From: Gammaproteobacteria bacterium
Lineage (GTDB): Bacteria; Pseudomonadota; Gammaproteobacteria; SZUA-229
Assembly: GCA_026195895.1 (NCBI GenBank)
Contig: JAPHRO010000001.1
Location: forward strand, 1-47,202
Length of the DNA stretch: 47,202 nt
Direction of reading: 5' to 3'
Shown here piece by piece: positions 1-9,859 of this stretch. Under the pieces are notes generated by a model that was given only the letters and a program-made list of their open reading frames with translations, did not search any database and was not told the origin of the DNA. The stretch's first letter is position 1. Each line of letters opens with the position of its first letter. Position numbers and translations under genes: made by a program.

Positions 1-1833
1 ACCACCACCTGTGGTCATAGAAATTGCAACGAACAGACCGGTTACGATAGTACCAATCAATACACCGCCCAGAGCTTCTGCGCCCAGCGTCAGGCCAACA
101 ACAATTGGCACGGCTACTGGCAGTAATGAAGGAATCATCATTTCCTTGATTGCGGCTTTAGTCAGCATGTCAACGGCACGGGAATAATCGGGCTTCTGAG
201 TTCGATCCATAATGCCTGGCATTTCTTTGAACTGGCGACGAACTTCGTTAACGATACCACCCGCTGCACGACCTACCGCTTCCATTGCCATGGCACCGAA
301 CAGATAAGGCACCAGGCCGCCGATGAACAGGCCGATAATGACCATGTGGTTAGACAGGTCAAACGCAACCACCTTACCGGCAGCACTCAGCGTGTTGGTG
401 TAGTCAGCGAACAGAACCAAGGTGGCCAGACCCGCAGAGCCAATCGCATAACCTTTAGTTACCGCTTTAGTTGTATTACCTACGGCATCCAGCGCATCAG
501 TTGTATTACGGATTTCTTCCGGCAGTTCAGCCATTTCAGCAATACCACCGGCGTTATCCGTGATTGGGCCGTAAGCATCAAGAGCAACAATAATACCTGT
601 CATAGACAGCATGGATGTTGCGGCGATCGCAATACCATACAGACCTGCCAGCTCAAAAGCGCCCCAGATAGAACCACATACTGCCAGTACCGGCAAGGTA
701 GTGGATTTCATTGAAACACCCAGACCCGCGATAACGTTGGTGCCGTCACCGGTAGTTGATGCTTCAGCAATGTGCCTAACAGGTGAGTATTCAGTTGCGG
801 TGTAGTACTCGGTAATCACAATCATGGCGACAGTCAGTGCCAGACCGATTAACGCAGAGCCGTACAGCGCATTTGCAGTGTAACCTTCAAGGTTGCCCAT
901 CATGGTATCGGTGACGAAATAGAACGCGACTGCCGAAAATATTGCCGCAACCAGAGTGCCACGGTACAGGGCATTCATGATCTTGCCGCCTTCATTGGCT
1001 TTTACAAAGAAGGTACCAATAATAGAGCCGATAATTGAAACACCACCCAGTACCAGCGGGTAGGTAATTGCCAGGTCACCGGCATTTTTCAGCAGCAGCC
1101 CACCCAGCAGCATAGTTGCGATGATGGTTACCGCGTATGTTTCAAACAGGTCAGCCGCCATGCCCGCACAGTCGCCCACGTTGTCGCCAACATTATCTGC
1201 GATAACAGCAGGGTTGCGTGGGTCATCTTCAGGGATGCCAGCTTCAACTTTACCTACGATGTCAGCACCTACGTCAGCACCCTTGGTGAAAATACCGCCA
1301 CCTAAACGTGCAAAGATTGAGATCAGTGAACCACCAAATGCCAGGCCAACCAGAGCATGCAGAGTATCTTCCTGAGCCATGCCCATGCTGCTTAGTATTG
1401 CGTAGTAACCGGCAACACCCAGCAGGCCCAGGCCAACAACCAGCATACCGGTGATGGCGCCGCCTTTGAATGCAACCTGTAGCGCAGGATTGATACCCTG
1501 CTTGGCGGCTTCTGCAGTTCGAGAGTTAGAGCGAACAGAAACGTGCATACCGATGTAACCCGCAGCGCCCGAAAGTACAGCACCTATGGCAAAACCAATG
1601 GCAGTTGGCCAGCTTAAAAACAGCCCCATAACAACAAACAATACAGCACCAACCATACCGATGGTTGTGTACTGACGCGCCAGATAGGCTATAGCGCCTT
1701 CCTGAATCGCACCAGCGATGCGTTGCATTTCATCGTTACCCTGCGGTTTGGATAAGACACTGAAAATGGATATTACGCCGTATGCTATGCCAGCAAGAGC
1801 ACAGACTAAGGCAATGATAAGTCCTGTGGACAT
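1..1833 (-). CDS. hppA: K+-independent membrane H+-translocating pyrophosphatase, C-terminus cut by window edge
   Basis: This integral inner-membrane pump hydrolyses PPi and exports protons. The frame is open for 611 codons from the ATG at 1831-1833 to the window edge, where it stops inside the conserved SMTTGGG motif; a complete member has roughly 670 to 700 residues. The family core is visible ([35 protein letters not shown]), as are many hydrophobic segments. Residues 452-457 read GNTTKA. The lysine in this motif marks the K+-independent class (alanine in the K+-dependent class), so it should not need potassium. A GGGGG ribosome site lies 8 nt before the start. It is the last visible gene of a same-strand series pfp, small orf, adk, hppA, but has its own promoter region with an FNR-type box. 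Confidence 0.95.
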   Translation of the reverse strand, partial: MSTGLIIALVCALAGIAYGVISIFSVLSKPQGNDEMQRIAGAIQEGAIAYLARQYTTIGMVGAVLFVVMGLFLSWPTAIGFAIGAVLSGAAGYIGMHVSVRSNSRTAEAAKQGINPALQVAFKGGAITGMLVVGLGLLGVAGYYAILSSMGMAQEDTLHALVGLAFGGSLISIFARLGGGIFTKGADVGADIVGKVEAGIPEDDPRNPAVIADNVGDNVGDCAGMAADLFETYAVTIIATMLLGGLLLKNAGDLAITYPLVLGGVSIIGSIIGTFFVKANEGGKIMNALYRGTLVAAIFSAVAFYFVTDTMMGNLEGYTANALYGSALIGLALTVAMIVITEYYTATEYSPVRHIAEASTTGDGTNVIAGLGVSMKSTTLPVLAVCGSIWGAFELAGLYGIAIAATSMLSMTGIIVALDAYGPITDNAGGIAEMAELPEEIRNTTDALDAVGNTTKAVTKGYAIGSAGLATLVLFADYTNTLSAAGKVVAFDLSNHMVIIGLFIGGLVPYLFGAMAMEAVGRAAGGIVNEVRRQFKEMPGIMDRTQKPDYSRAVDMLTKAAIKEMMIPSLLPVAVPIVVGLTLGAEALGGVLIGTIVTGLFVAISMTTGGG

Positions 1834-2298
1834 GTTCTAACCCCCGTTATTATGTGAAACTGGTTCACGTTTATAAAGCAGTATTCTGTAACACTGCTCC
1901 ATGAATATTTTGTTAAATATCCGTCAACAGGATATTCAACAAATGAATCGTATTATTACCCTGATGTACGTCCTGCAAAAAACACGATTCGATTAGCTTG
2001 GACTATACGTGTTTGCGCTAACTTTAATGGTTGACGTATATCAAAAGTTACTGATGTATAAGGGTTCAGGGCCTGTGAAAAAATTGATCATACTAGTTAA
2101 TTTTTTTATCAATAAAGCGGCGCTATGATTCCTTATAAAATTCTTATCATGTTTTATTCTTGTTGCTGTTTAATTTTGACTTATGTCTAATATTACGACG
2201 CTATCAAAACCGAGTACACATACAATGATTAATTCGCCAATAATGCTGTTCTATTTTAGAAATTTATAATTCAATTATTTTGTCCGTTTGAAATAAAA
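1834..2298. other. hppA upstream region without genes
   Basis: No convincing coding frame lies here. The stretch is AT-rich and holds the predicted FNR-dependent hppA promoter (2002-2044). Beyond 2045 it has only AT-rich tracts, with no further operator or small gene that I could support. Confidence 0.5.
2002..2044 (-). promoter_or_regulatory. Predicted FNR/ANR-type class II promoter of hppA
   Basis: Positions 2031-2044 read TTGACGTATATCAA, matching the FNR consensus TTGAT-N4-ATCAA at 9 of 10 bases. On the minus strand a TATAGT -10 element sits at 2002-2007, which predicts a start near 1995. The box centre is then about 42 bases upstream, the class II activator position. No good -35 hexamer is present, as expected for an activator-dependent promoter. 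The regulator identity and the start site are inferred. Confidence 0.55.
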
Positions 2299-2325
2299 CA
2301 GGGCGATTTCATATCGCCCTGTTTT
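2299..2325 (-). terminator. Intrinsic terminator after adk
   Basis: A perfect 9-bp stem, 2299-2307 with 2313-2321 (CAGGGCGAT/ATCGCCCTG), has a 5-base loop and T/A runs on both flanks. It lies 28 bases past the adk stop. Flanking A and T tracts could make it work in both directions. Confidence 0.8.
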
Positions 2326-2348
2326 TTTCTAGTGCTTTATCAAATGAA

Positions 2349-3092
<744 letters not shown>

Positions 3093-3097
3093 GCTAA

Positions 3098-3301
3098 TTA
3101 TTTGTAAACGCTTTCAAAATGAGTGCCGGGTTGGAAATCCCACATTTCATCCAGCCGAAACTCTCTTATTATCTGATCAACAGCCGCCTGGCCTTGATCT
3201 TTATTAAGTTCACCCAGAACCATTTTGGTGGCGTTACGATTATAGCCGCTGCCCATCTGGACATGGGTGCTAATCATTTCGCGTGCTTTTTCTAAAGTCA
3301 T
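3098..3301 (-). CDS. Small conserved-looking protein of unknown function
   Basis: I do not recognise this family. From the ATG at 3299-3301 it has 67 residues, soluble, mixed helical, with no signal peptide or membrane segment. The middle reads THVQMGSGYNRNATKMV and the C-terminus carries aromatic residues (WDFQPGTHFESVY). The frame stays open upstream to a TTG at 3337, which would add 12 residues, but that extension looks non-coding and the ATG has a GGA-type site 10 to 12 bases upstream. It lies between pfp and adk on the same strand, so it may share their transcript. Confidence 0.6.
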   Translation of the reverse strand: MTLEKAREMISTHVQMGSGYNRNATKMVLGELNKDQGQAAVDQIIREFRLDEMWDFQPGTHFESVYK

Positions 3302-3482
3302 ATTGTTAAGTCCGCAAATGAATGCGAATAAACCCAAATGTGGTAATGCTTATAAAACTGCGTTTTAAATTAACTTTGTTAATAAACATATGTAGCCTCA
3401 GGAAACATAGTTAGTGCATCAGGTCAATTTACGCATAATAGCGTTTCTTCGCATTCAATTGCGGATAAATCTAAAAATAAAA

Positions 3483-3505
3483 AAAGGGAAGCACTGCTTC
3501 CCTTT
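3483..3505 (-). terminator. Intrinsic terminator after pfp
   Basis: A 10-bp stem, 3483-3492 with 3496-3505 (AAAGGGAAGC/GCTTCCCTTT), closes a 3-base loop. On the minus strand it is followed by a run of T, just past the pfp stop. It suggests that pfp is at least partly separated from the downstream small orf and adk. Confidence 0.8.
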
Positions 3506-3513
3506 CATTTTAG

Positions 3514-4770
3514 TTAAACTTCGAACTTGTCGAGTTTCTTAGCTACTGATTGTAACTTCAGTGTTACATAGTCAGGTAAGCCGTTACTCTTATAAGGAGG
3601 GTAGGCCTCACCCTGAATCAGTGGGTAAAGATAATCTTTACAGGCCTGGGTAATACCAAAACCGTCGTCGGTAATGTATTCCATTGGCATCATTTTCTCT
3701 ACATTAGCCACTTCAGACAGGGGAGCCTGACCGATTTCCCATTTATATGGGTTGTTTGAAATACGATCAACAGTTGGCATGATTGAGTTATGGCCTTCCA
3801 GTGCAAACTCAACCGCTTTCTCACCTAATGCGTATGCTTGCGCAACGTCAGACTCAGAAGCCAGGTGACGTGCCGCGCGTTGCAGGTAATCCGCAACTGC
3901 CCAGTGGAATTTATGCCCCAGCTCTTCTTTGATCATGTTAGCAACAACGGGGGCAGCGCCACCTAATTGCGCGTGACCGAAGGAATCGCGAGTACCCTGT
4001 TCCGCCAGGAACTTGCCATCAGGCCAGTGCGTACCTTCAGAAACAACGATAGTGCAGTAACCGTATTCTTTAACTTTAGCGTCAACCTGAGCCATGAATT
4101 TGGCTTTATCAAATTCAACTTCAGGGAACAGGATAACCACTGGAATACCTTCGTCTTCAATCAGGCCACCCGCTGCTGCGATCCAGCCCGCGTGACGACC
4201 CATAACTTCCAGTACGAAAATCTTGGTCGACGTTTTCGCCATAGAGCGCACATCGAAAGATGCTTCTAATGCAGAAACTGCAATGTATTTAGCCACTGAA
4301 CCGAAACCTGGGCAGTTGTCAGTGATCGGCAGATCGTTGTCTACAGTTTTTGGAACGTGAATTGCCTGCACCGGGAAACCCATTTTTTCAGACAACTGAG
4401 AAACCTTGTAACAGGTGTCTGCAGAGTCACCGCCGCCATTGTAGAAGAAGTAACCAATGTCGTGGGCTTTGAATACTTCGATCAGACGTTCGTATTCTAC
4501 TTTGTTGTCTTCCAGGCTTTTCAGTTTGAAGCGGCAGGAACCAAAACCACCAGAAGGGGTGTGTTTCAGGGCAGCGATATCTTCAGCAGATTCCAGACTG
4601 GTGTCGATCAGGTCTTCTTCCAGCGCTCCGATGATGCCGTTGCGACCTGCGTAGACAGTACCGATTTTGTCAGAATGCTTGCGTGCAGTTTCGATAACAC
4701 CGCAGGCTGAAGCATTGATCACGGCAGTTACACCGCCAGATTGTGCATAAAAAGCGTTTTTCTTGCTCAT
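3514..4770 (-). CDS. pfp: Pyrophosphate-dependent 6-phosphofructokinase
   Basis: This enzyme reversibly phosphorylates fructose 6-phosphate with PPi. Residues 112-116 read GGGDS, with Asp where ATP enzymes have Gly, and residues 140-146 read PKTVDND, with Lys where ATP enzymes have Gly; both are hallmarks of PPi use. MGRHAGWIAA and FGSVAKY are further family motifs. I chose the ATG at 4768-4770 (418 residues) because GAGGAG sits 6 bases upstream; an earlier in-frame start would add seven residues. In autotrophic gammaproteobacteria such enzymes have been proposed to act also on sedoheptulose bisphosphate in a PPi-conserving Calvin cycle, and they often sit near hppA, as here. Confidence 0.93.
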   Translation of the reverse strand: MSKKNAFYAQSGGVTAVINASACGVIETARKHSDKIGTVYAGRNGIIGALEEDLIDTSLESAEDIAALKHTPSGGFGSCRFKLKSLEDNKVEYERLIEVFKAHDIGYFFYNGGGDSADTCYKVSQLSEKMGFPVQAIHVPKTVDNDLPITDNCPGFGSVAKYIAVSALEASFDVRSMAKTSTKIFVLEVMGRHAGWIAAAGGLIEDEGIPVVILFPEVEFDKAKFMAQVDAKVKEYGYCTIVVSEGTHWPDGKFLAEQGTRDSFGHAQLGGAAPVVANMIKEELGHKFHWAVADYLQRAARHLASESDVAQAYALGEKAVEFALEGHNSIMPTVDRISNNPYKWEIGQAPLSEVANVEKMMPMEYITDDGFGITQACKDYLYPLIQGEAYPPYKSNGLPDYVTLKLQSVAKKLDKFEV

Positions 4771-5036
4771 GTGTACTCCTCGTGTCCACAATGATTTAAT
4801 GAATTCTTGGTATCTATCAGATGGGAGTGTCTGATCTTCGTGTTCCAGAGCATGTCTGAAACACGGTATTTACATAAAACAGCGCAAGATAATGCGCCAT
4901 TCGGGCCCAAGGAACAAATCAAGCTTATTTATGGGGCCCCTAATCCGTACTTATTGCATAACTATTCAGCTTATCCCTGTCCTGAAGCCGCACAGGAAAA
5001 ACCTGAACAGCTATGATTTTTAAAATGTTGAAAGGG

Positions 5037-5426
5037 CTATTTCTTCTCTACACCGCGGGCATGGGCCTCCGGTGGTGCTTCTTTTTCCATTTCCTGCTCA
5101 CGGGCATGGTCGGCCTGCACCTGCAATAAAGAGATGATGCAGTCTCCCAGATCGTCATATTCGAACACGCCGGTGCCGTATTGCTGATAACCACGATAGA
5201 AAAACTGGCAACGATATTTCTGCAAACCGGTTTTGAACACCGCGAAATTACAGCCTTCATGGTTCCAGACCACCATCGGACAGTCGGTGGCTTCTTTGTC
5301 GCTGGGGCTCAGACGTATTTCAGCATCCGCCAGTTGCAGCTGGAATTCATCTTCGTTCCAGCGTTCCTTCAGGGTGGTCTGAAGAGTCCAGAGTTCGGTT
5401 TCGGTAAAATCTGCTATGCCGGCCAT
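5037..5426 (-). CDS. Hypothetical cytoplasmic protein
   Basis: I do not recognise this 129-residue protein. It has no signal peptide or membrane helix. The N-terminus (MAGIADFTETELWTL) is probably helical, the centre is rich in aromatic residues (KYRCQFFYRGYQQYGTG), and the tail is charged (EMEKEAPPEAHA). I start at the ATG at 5424-5426. The frame extends upstream only through a TTG at 5471, and the extra residues are unconvincing. No strong ribosome site is visible. It lies between pfp and the FecR gene with gaps on both sides, so it is probably monocistronic. Confidence 0.6.
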   Translation of the reverse strand: MAGIADFTETELWTLQTTLKERWNEDEFQLQLADAEIRLSPSDKEATDCPMVVWNHEGCNFAVFKTGLQKYRCQFFYRGYQQYGTGVFEYDDLGDCIISLLQVQADHAREQEMEKEAPPEAHARGVEKK

Positions 5427-5530
5427 GGTGTTACTCAGGTATATTTCTATGGGGTGGGGAGGATACCGCAAAAATCAAATTATTTCACTTTTGAGCGAGC
5501 AGAGCTTTAGGGGAGTATGGCAGGAAGGAT

Positions 5531-5557
5531 GCTCCCATTGCTATTGCCTGTGGGAGC
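5531..5557 (-). terminator. Possible weak hairpin after the FecR gene
   Basis: GCTCCCA at 5531-5537 pairs with TGGGAGC at 5551-5557 around a 13-base loop, 12 bases past the stop. There is no clear T run, so termination is uncertain. The TGTGGGAGC end also resembles a degenerate REP arm. Confidence 0.3.
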
Positions 5558-5568
5558 CGTTGAAGGAA

Positions 5569-8334
5569 TTAACCGCCATTTAACAATACGGCTGTTCCAT
5601 TTGCGGTATTGGGGATATTGTCTCGAATTGAAAAGCTGGTGATGGCGCCTTCAGCATTGGGCCCTACAAACTGAACACTGGCTGTTCCCTGACAGTTCAG
5701 GCAGGTACAGGTCGGTATACAGCTATTACCGGAAATGGCGAATCCAGTATTCAACGAGGTAAATGGGATGTTTCTAGCCTGGCCGTCAAGTACGGTAACG
5801 CTTTCATTGGCGCTGGCCGTATAGCTTGTGACAAGATTGGTAGTGAAGTTTACATCCATGGACACGCTGCCGCCCATAGCGGTAGTGCCGTTTACATATC
5901 CATTAAATACTGTGTCAGTAAAAGTCGCTGAACCAGATAGTCCGGCAAGCTGCGCTGGTGTGGATATGTTATTGCTTTGAATGAAAAGCGCGTCGTTAAC
6001 AGCAGTAACCTGATTATCTTTAATGACTGTTGCCATATCCCATCGGCCCCATGAAATTGTGGTGCCGGGTATAGAGCTGGCATCACTACCGGTATCGAAC
6101 AGCGTGGCTTGTGACGGGTTTATAGTCAGGTTGTGATATCGATTGTCCCCCGTATTATCGGTAAAACGATCATTAGCGATGACAGGATTGCCGGCTGATA
6201 AATAAATATTATCAACACTGCTGCTGTTGGTCAGTACTGGGAAGCTGACGTCACCGGGGGCTGCGTTAAATGCAAATAGGGCGGCAAAATTGTTCGGGGT
6301 TGTCGTGAGGGTGAGTGGAGTCAGCAATGCGCTACCACTCATGCCACCTCCCAAAGGATCTGTCAGTGAATAGGATGTCATTGCTCCGCCTGCTGCATTA
6401 CCTACAAGCAGAAAGCTTGCTTCGCCGTCGCAGGTTGTATTGTGGCAAGCACCAGATATATTGAAAGAGCTGTTTAGATTGGTGAAATTTACCCGATTCG
6501 TCAAGCTGCCAAACCAGTTGATTCCAGCTATATCTGCGCTGACCGAGTAACTCAATAGCTGGTGATTCACAAAATCTATATCCGCAGAAATTGCTGGATT
6601 CACCGCAGCTACATTCCCCAGATGGTTGGTGGGAAGCGTGCCGCCGGCAAATTGGTAGACTTCAATTCGGCTTCTTAGTCCGCCCAGGTTGGCCAGTTCG
6701 GTTGGTGTTGTCAGATTAGGACTGTAGATATAATGTAAGTTCTGGTCGTGAATCAGCGGCGCGTCATTTTCCCGAACGAAATAATTGCCATTCCAGCGTC
6801 CCCAGTTGACGCCACCAAAATTAGCTGTGCCGCCCATGCTGCTCAATACATAAGTCGCACCCGTACCATCAGGTCGTAGTCGAGCGCCTTCATGTCGCTG
6901 GAAGTTTCCATCCGGATCAAAAGACTGCTCGTAAATGGCAAAAGGTAAATTGGCAATGACCTGTCCACCGGGGGTAGTGAAGTTTTCCAGGAAAATGTTA
7001 TTGCCATTATTCGGTGTAATGATGATGGGTGCGCCGACGCCATTTCGGCCCGTGCCATCTAAATGGGTAAAAGCGAGCGCCATACCGGAACCAACCGGTG
7101 CTTTCGGCGGCAATGGTTGCTCAAAGGTGTTGACGTTCTGATCGGGCAAGAAGGGCAACGGACGATCAGGTTGGTGTTCTGGATTGTTTGCAAGCATGGT
7201 CATTGGATTATGCAGTCGATTAAAGCGGCCAGGACGTCTGCTGTCACCCTGCTGGCGGTTGTCGCCTGATTCTCCCTGTGGATCTCCATTGCCGGGTTCA
7301 TGTCCAGGACCCTGTGCCATATCTGCTTGGCCGTCTTGATCTCTTCTATCAGACAACGGAGCATCGTGAAATACTGGCGGGGGTACCAGGATTTCCACCG
7401 GTGGAGTTTGTGCTGTTTCGATATGGAAATATTGATCGTTATTAAAAGAGAAAATACCGGCTGTGTTTTCTGCAATGACGCTGCCGTCAACAACGCCACC
7501 ATACAGCCCGTCCTGCAAATTATCGGCTTGTGGATTGTTCTGGCAGCTACCTGAGTTGCATAGCATCAATCCATAATGTGTACCACGAATACCAATGGTC
7601 GCGACAGTTGTTCTAACCTGATAATTTTTTTTGTTTCTATGTCCAATGGCACCGGTAATGGTTCTAAAGCCGCCGCGGATCAATTCAATAATGCTGCGTT
7701 CTGTGCCATCTTGTTGGCCATTGTAATCATATTGGGCCAATAGTATTTCTGTGTTAGGTCTTAATGAAAGCAGTGCGCCATCTTTCATACGTAGCTGAGT
7801 GTGAGCGCGTTGAGCAGTGCGAATGGTGTCGCCTTTTAAAATATTAGAATTACGTTTTAGTTTTCGAGTGCCGCCGCGATTACTGGCTTCCAGCTTGCCA
7901 ATATTAATGACTACTCGACCAATGACATCTTCTGGATCAGGCATAGCTGTCTGTACGGATTTAACCGGTATAGTTTTTGGGGTGGTGGGTTCGGATAAGG
8001 ACGTGCTTTTAGTAATGACGACAGGGGAAGGAACTTTTTTTACTAAGGGTTTTTTTATTGAAAATTCAGGTAATCTGAGTTTACTGCCAACACTCATGAG
8101 ATTGGGGTTGCCTTTAAAAACGTCAGGATTGTTTTGGACTACTTCGCGACGTAATCGTATTTGTTTGTCTTTATCATTGGGAAAAACTTTGCGGGCGATG
8201 GAATAAACGGAGTCGCCGGGTTTTACCAGCCAGTGTGAATTATTAATGATTTCTGCGTTAGCTGGTTGAGTCGTGATACCTGAAAAAAGGATCATTGCAA
8301 AAGTCAGTGTTGGATAAAAATAATTCCTGCTCAT
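5569..8334 (-). CDS. Exported LysM/FecR-domain protein with two TbpB-like C-terminal repeats
   Basis: This predicted exported protein of 921 residues is of unknown function. I start at the ATG at 8332-8334 because GAGGT lies 7 bases upstream and a clean signal peptide follows (hydrophobic core, cleavage near PANA-E). Domains in order: a LysM-like segment (WLVKPGDSVYSIARKVFP, about 35-90); a FecR domain (about 140-270, with GDTIRTAQRAHTQLRMKDG and TTVATIGIRGTHYG); a Gly/Gln/Asp-rich linker (about 330-390); then two related repeats, each with WGRW and a closing segment resembling the TbpB barrel signature F-GPNAEE-GG-F (LLVGNAAGGAMTSYS; FVGPNAEGAITSFS). Cysteine pairs sit in each repeat. The partner gene 28 bp upstream encodes a Slam-like outer-membrane protein, so this may be its secreted or surface substrate. 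FecR here is probably not a sigma-factor regulator, since no sigma factor gene is near. Confidence 0.8.
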   Translation of the reverse strand: MSRNYFYPTLTFAMILFSGITTQPANAEIINNSHWLVKPGDSVYSIARKVFPNDKDKQIRLRREVVQNNPDVFKGNPNLMSVGSKLRLPEFSIKKPLVKKVPSPVVITKSTSLSEPTTPKTIPVKSVQTAMPDPEDVIGRVVINIGKLEASNRGGTRKLKRNSNILKGDTIRTAQRAHTQLRMKDGALLSLRPNTEILLAQYDYNGQQDGTERSIIELIRGGFRTITGAIGHRNKKNYQVRTTVATIGIRGTHYGLMLCNSGSCQNNPQADNLQDGLYGGVVDGSVIAENTAGIFSFNNDQYFHIETAQTPPVEILVPPPVFHDAPLSDRRDQDGQADMAQGPGHEPGNGDPQGESGDNRQQGDSRRPGRFNRLHNPMTMLANNPEHQPDRPLPFLPDQNVNTFEQPLPPKAPVGSGMALAFTHLDGTGRNGVGAPIIITPNNGNNIFLENFTTPGGQVIANLPFAIYEQSFDPDGNFQRHEGARLRPDGTGATYVLSSMGGTANFGGVNWGRWNGNYFVRENDAPLIHDQNLHYIYSPNLTTPTELANLGGLRSRIEVYQFAGGTLPTNHLGNVAAVNPAISADIDFVNHQLLSYSVSADIAGINWFGSLTNRVNFTNLNSSFNISGACHNTTCDGEASFLLVGNAAGGAMTSYSLTDPLGGGMSGSALLTPLTLTTTPNNFAALFAFNAAPGDVSFPVLTNSSSVDNIYLSAGNPVIANDRFTDNTGDNRYHNLTINPSQATLFDTGSDASSIPGTTISWGRWDMATVIKDNQVTAVNDALFIQSNNISTPAQLAGLSGSATFTDTVFNGYVNGTTAMGGSVSMDVNFTTNLVTSYTASANESVTVLDGQARNIPFTSLNTGFAISGNSCIPTCTCLNCQGTASVQFVGPNAEGAITSFSIRDNIPNTANGTAVLLNGG

Positions 8335-8362
8335 AGCGCACCTCGTATTCATCATTCCCTGT

Positions 8363-9685
8363 TTAGAATGCATAATTCAAATTCAGGCTAAAGACCGTAC
8401 GATCATAGTTATACAGCTCGATATTTGAGCTGTTCTCTGTGTAACTGATTTTAGTGTCCAGTCGCCAGTCTTTATGAAAAAGCCACAATAAGTTTATATC
8501 AGCCGATGTGAAATCATCTTCGCGAACGATGCCGGCAAATAACGGGAAGGTTTGTTCACCTGCGTATTCACTACTTTGATAGCCTGCTGAAATTTGTAAC
8601 GCCAGTTTAGGAGACAAACCTAAAATACTACCAACACGGATACCTGTGATGTCACGTTCGGTGTCCGACAGAGCATTTGCATTGCTATCATCTTCCGCTA
8701 TTTCGGCACCCAGGTTGAGAGTGGCAAAAAATGTTGGATTTAACAGTATGGCAAATGAGTGGGTATAGGTTAATGACAGGGTTGCAAGATCTGAATTTCG
8801 TGATTCTGTTTCTGGGTATTCCAAGTTCACGTATTGCAGTGTTGAACTTAGTCTGGATTTCTGCGTTAAGGAATAATGCCATTCCAGATTCATACCTGCA
8901 AGGTCACGATAATCATCGCCATCAAGTTGGTAAGTCTGGTAAAGCAATTCAGCTTTGTAGCGACTTTCTTTATACAGGCGTGAAACTCCAAACTGCAGCG
9001 TAGCGGTATTAGTGTCAAATTCATCATGGTCCTGATTGATACGAAACGCACCGGTAATATTGCCGCTCATCATCCAGCCGGGTGCAAAAGGGTGACCAAT
9101 CTGCCAGGCGGCAACCAGTTCGCTAAAAGTGTCATCCTGACCGAGGCTTTGTTCATCTAGATCAATTATTGTCACGCCATCATCGGCACCACTGTTAACA
9201 TTGCTGTCGCTTCCTATAGCCAATGAAACGAAACCGCTGGACGTTGTGCGGTAGCGGGCTTCTTTTAGTCGTATCTGATCGAGGAATTGCTGAGTTGTTT
9301 CCTGGACTTCTCTGGGCGGGTTATAGGCAAGTACTTTTTCAAATTCCAGGCGAGCACGTGAATATTCTTCCAGAATAAAATAACCCCGTGCCAGTTCCAG
9401 TCGAGCAACATGATCTTCGGGAAATGTTAATAATACGCGTTCCAGGGCAAACACGCCCTGACTGGCATGACCGGTATCTATAGCAGCAACGCCGTATAAG
9501 TAATCGAAATAGGGATCACCTTCCTGTTGGTCAACATACTGTCTCGCATAGTCATAGGCTTTTTGGCGTTTATAGGTATTAAACAACTGCTGAAGTGTTT
9601 GCAGATTAAAGGCTTCGGCGGCAGAGGTGATAACGGGAAACAGGAATAATCCAGATAGAATTAAAAACAGGCCTTTTTTTAACAT
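8363..9685 (-). CDS. TPR plus outer-membrane beta-barrel protein, Slam/DUF560-like
   Basis: The 440-residue protein has a signal peptide (about 1-22), TPR-like helices (about 27-140, including AIDTGHASQGVFALERVL and ARLELARGYFILEEYSRARLEFEKVL), and then about 290 residues of alternating amphipathic strands ending in a C-terminal Phe (LNLNYAF), the usual Bam signal. TPR followed by a roughly 14-strand barrel is the layout of Slam proteins, the outer-membrane channels of type XI secretion. An AAGGA site precedes the ATG. The downstream gene begins 28 bp later and encodes a protein with TbpB-like repeats, matching the known pairing of channel and substrate. An alternative is a porin or adhesin-export protein outside the Slam clade. 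Confidence 0.75.
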   Translation of the reverse strand: MLKKGLFLILSGLFLFPVITSAAEAFNLQTLQQLFNTYKRQKAYDYARQYVDQQEGDPYFDYLYGVAAIDTGHASQGVFALERVLLTFPEDHVARLELARGYFILEEYSRARLEFEKVLAYNPPREVQETTQQFLDQIRLKEARYRTTSSGFVSLAIGSDSNVNSGADDGVTIIDLDEQSLGQDDTFSELVAAWQIGHPFAPGWMMSGNITGAFRINQDHDEFDTNTATLQFGVSRLYKESRYKAELLYQTYQLDGDDYRDLAGMNLEWHYSLTQKSRLSSTLQYVNLEYPETESRNSDLATLSLTYTHSFAILLNPTFFATLNLGAEIAEDDSNANALSDTERDITGIRVGSILGLSPKLALQISAGYQSSEYAGEQTFPLFAGIVREDDFTSADINLLWLFHKDWRLDTKISYTENSSNIELYNYDRTVFSLNLNYAF

Positions 9686-9763
9686 TTTTTTCCTTGCGTT
9701 TTCTTGGCTGGCACGTCCACAAGTATAGTCATTGTGTATCCGCTGTGCCGCGTCTGAAGATAA

Positions 9764-9789
9764 AAAAAGGGCGATGATTCGCCCTTTTT
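9764..9789 (-). terminator. Intrinsic terminator after the CBS gene
   Basis: AAAAAGGGCGA at 9764-9774 pairs with TCGCCCTTTTT at 9779-9789 around a 4-base loop, with a T run on the minus strand. It separates the CBS gene from the TPR/barrel gene, whose promoter should lie at about 9686-9760. Confidence 0.8.
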
Positions 9790-9859
9790 AAAATTTTTCA
9801 GTTTTTTTATTGATCTGTTCCTAAAAGGAGGAGATTAACTACCTGATATGGAGGATTTA

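Noticed and set aside
346-714. 122-codon plus-strand frame inside hppA
   Set aside because: Antisense shadow of hppA, which has clear family motifs in the other direction.
4807-5016. Plus-strand frame of 69 codons between pfp and the next gene
   Set aside because: No ribosome site, unlikely composition, and it lies in the pfp promoter region.
5569-8334. FecR domain as the anti-sigma part of an iron-dicitrate signalling system
   Set aside because: No ECF sigma factor is next to it, the protein has a cleavable signal peptide and LysM, and the partner is a TPR/barrel protein instead of a FecA receptor.
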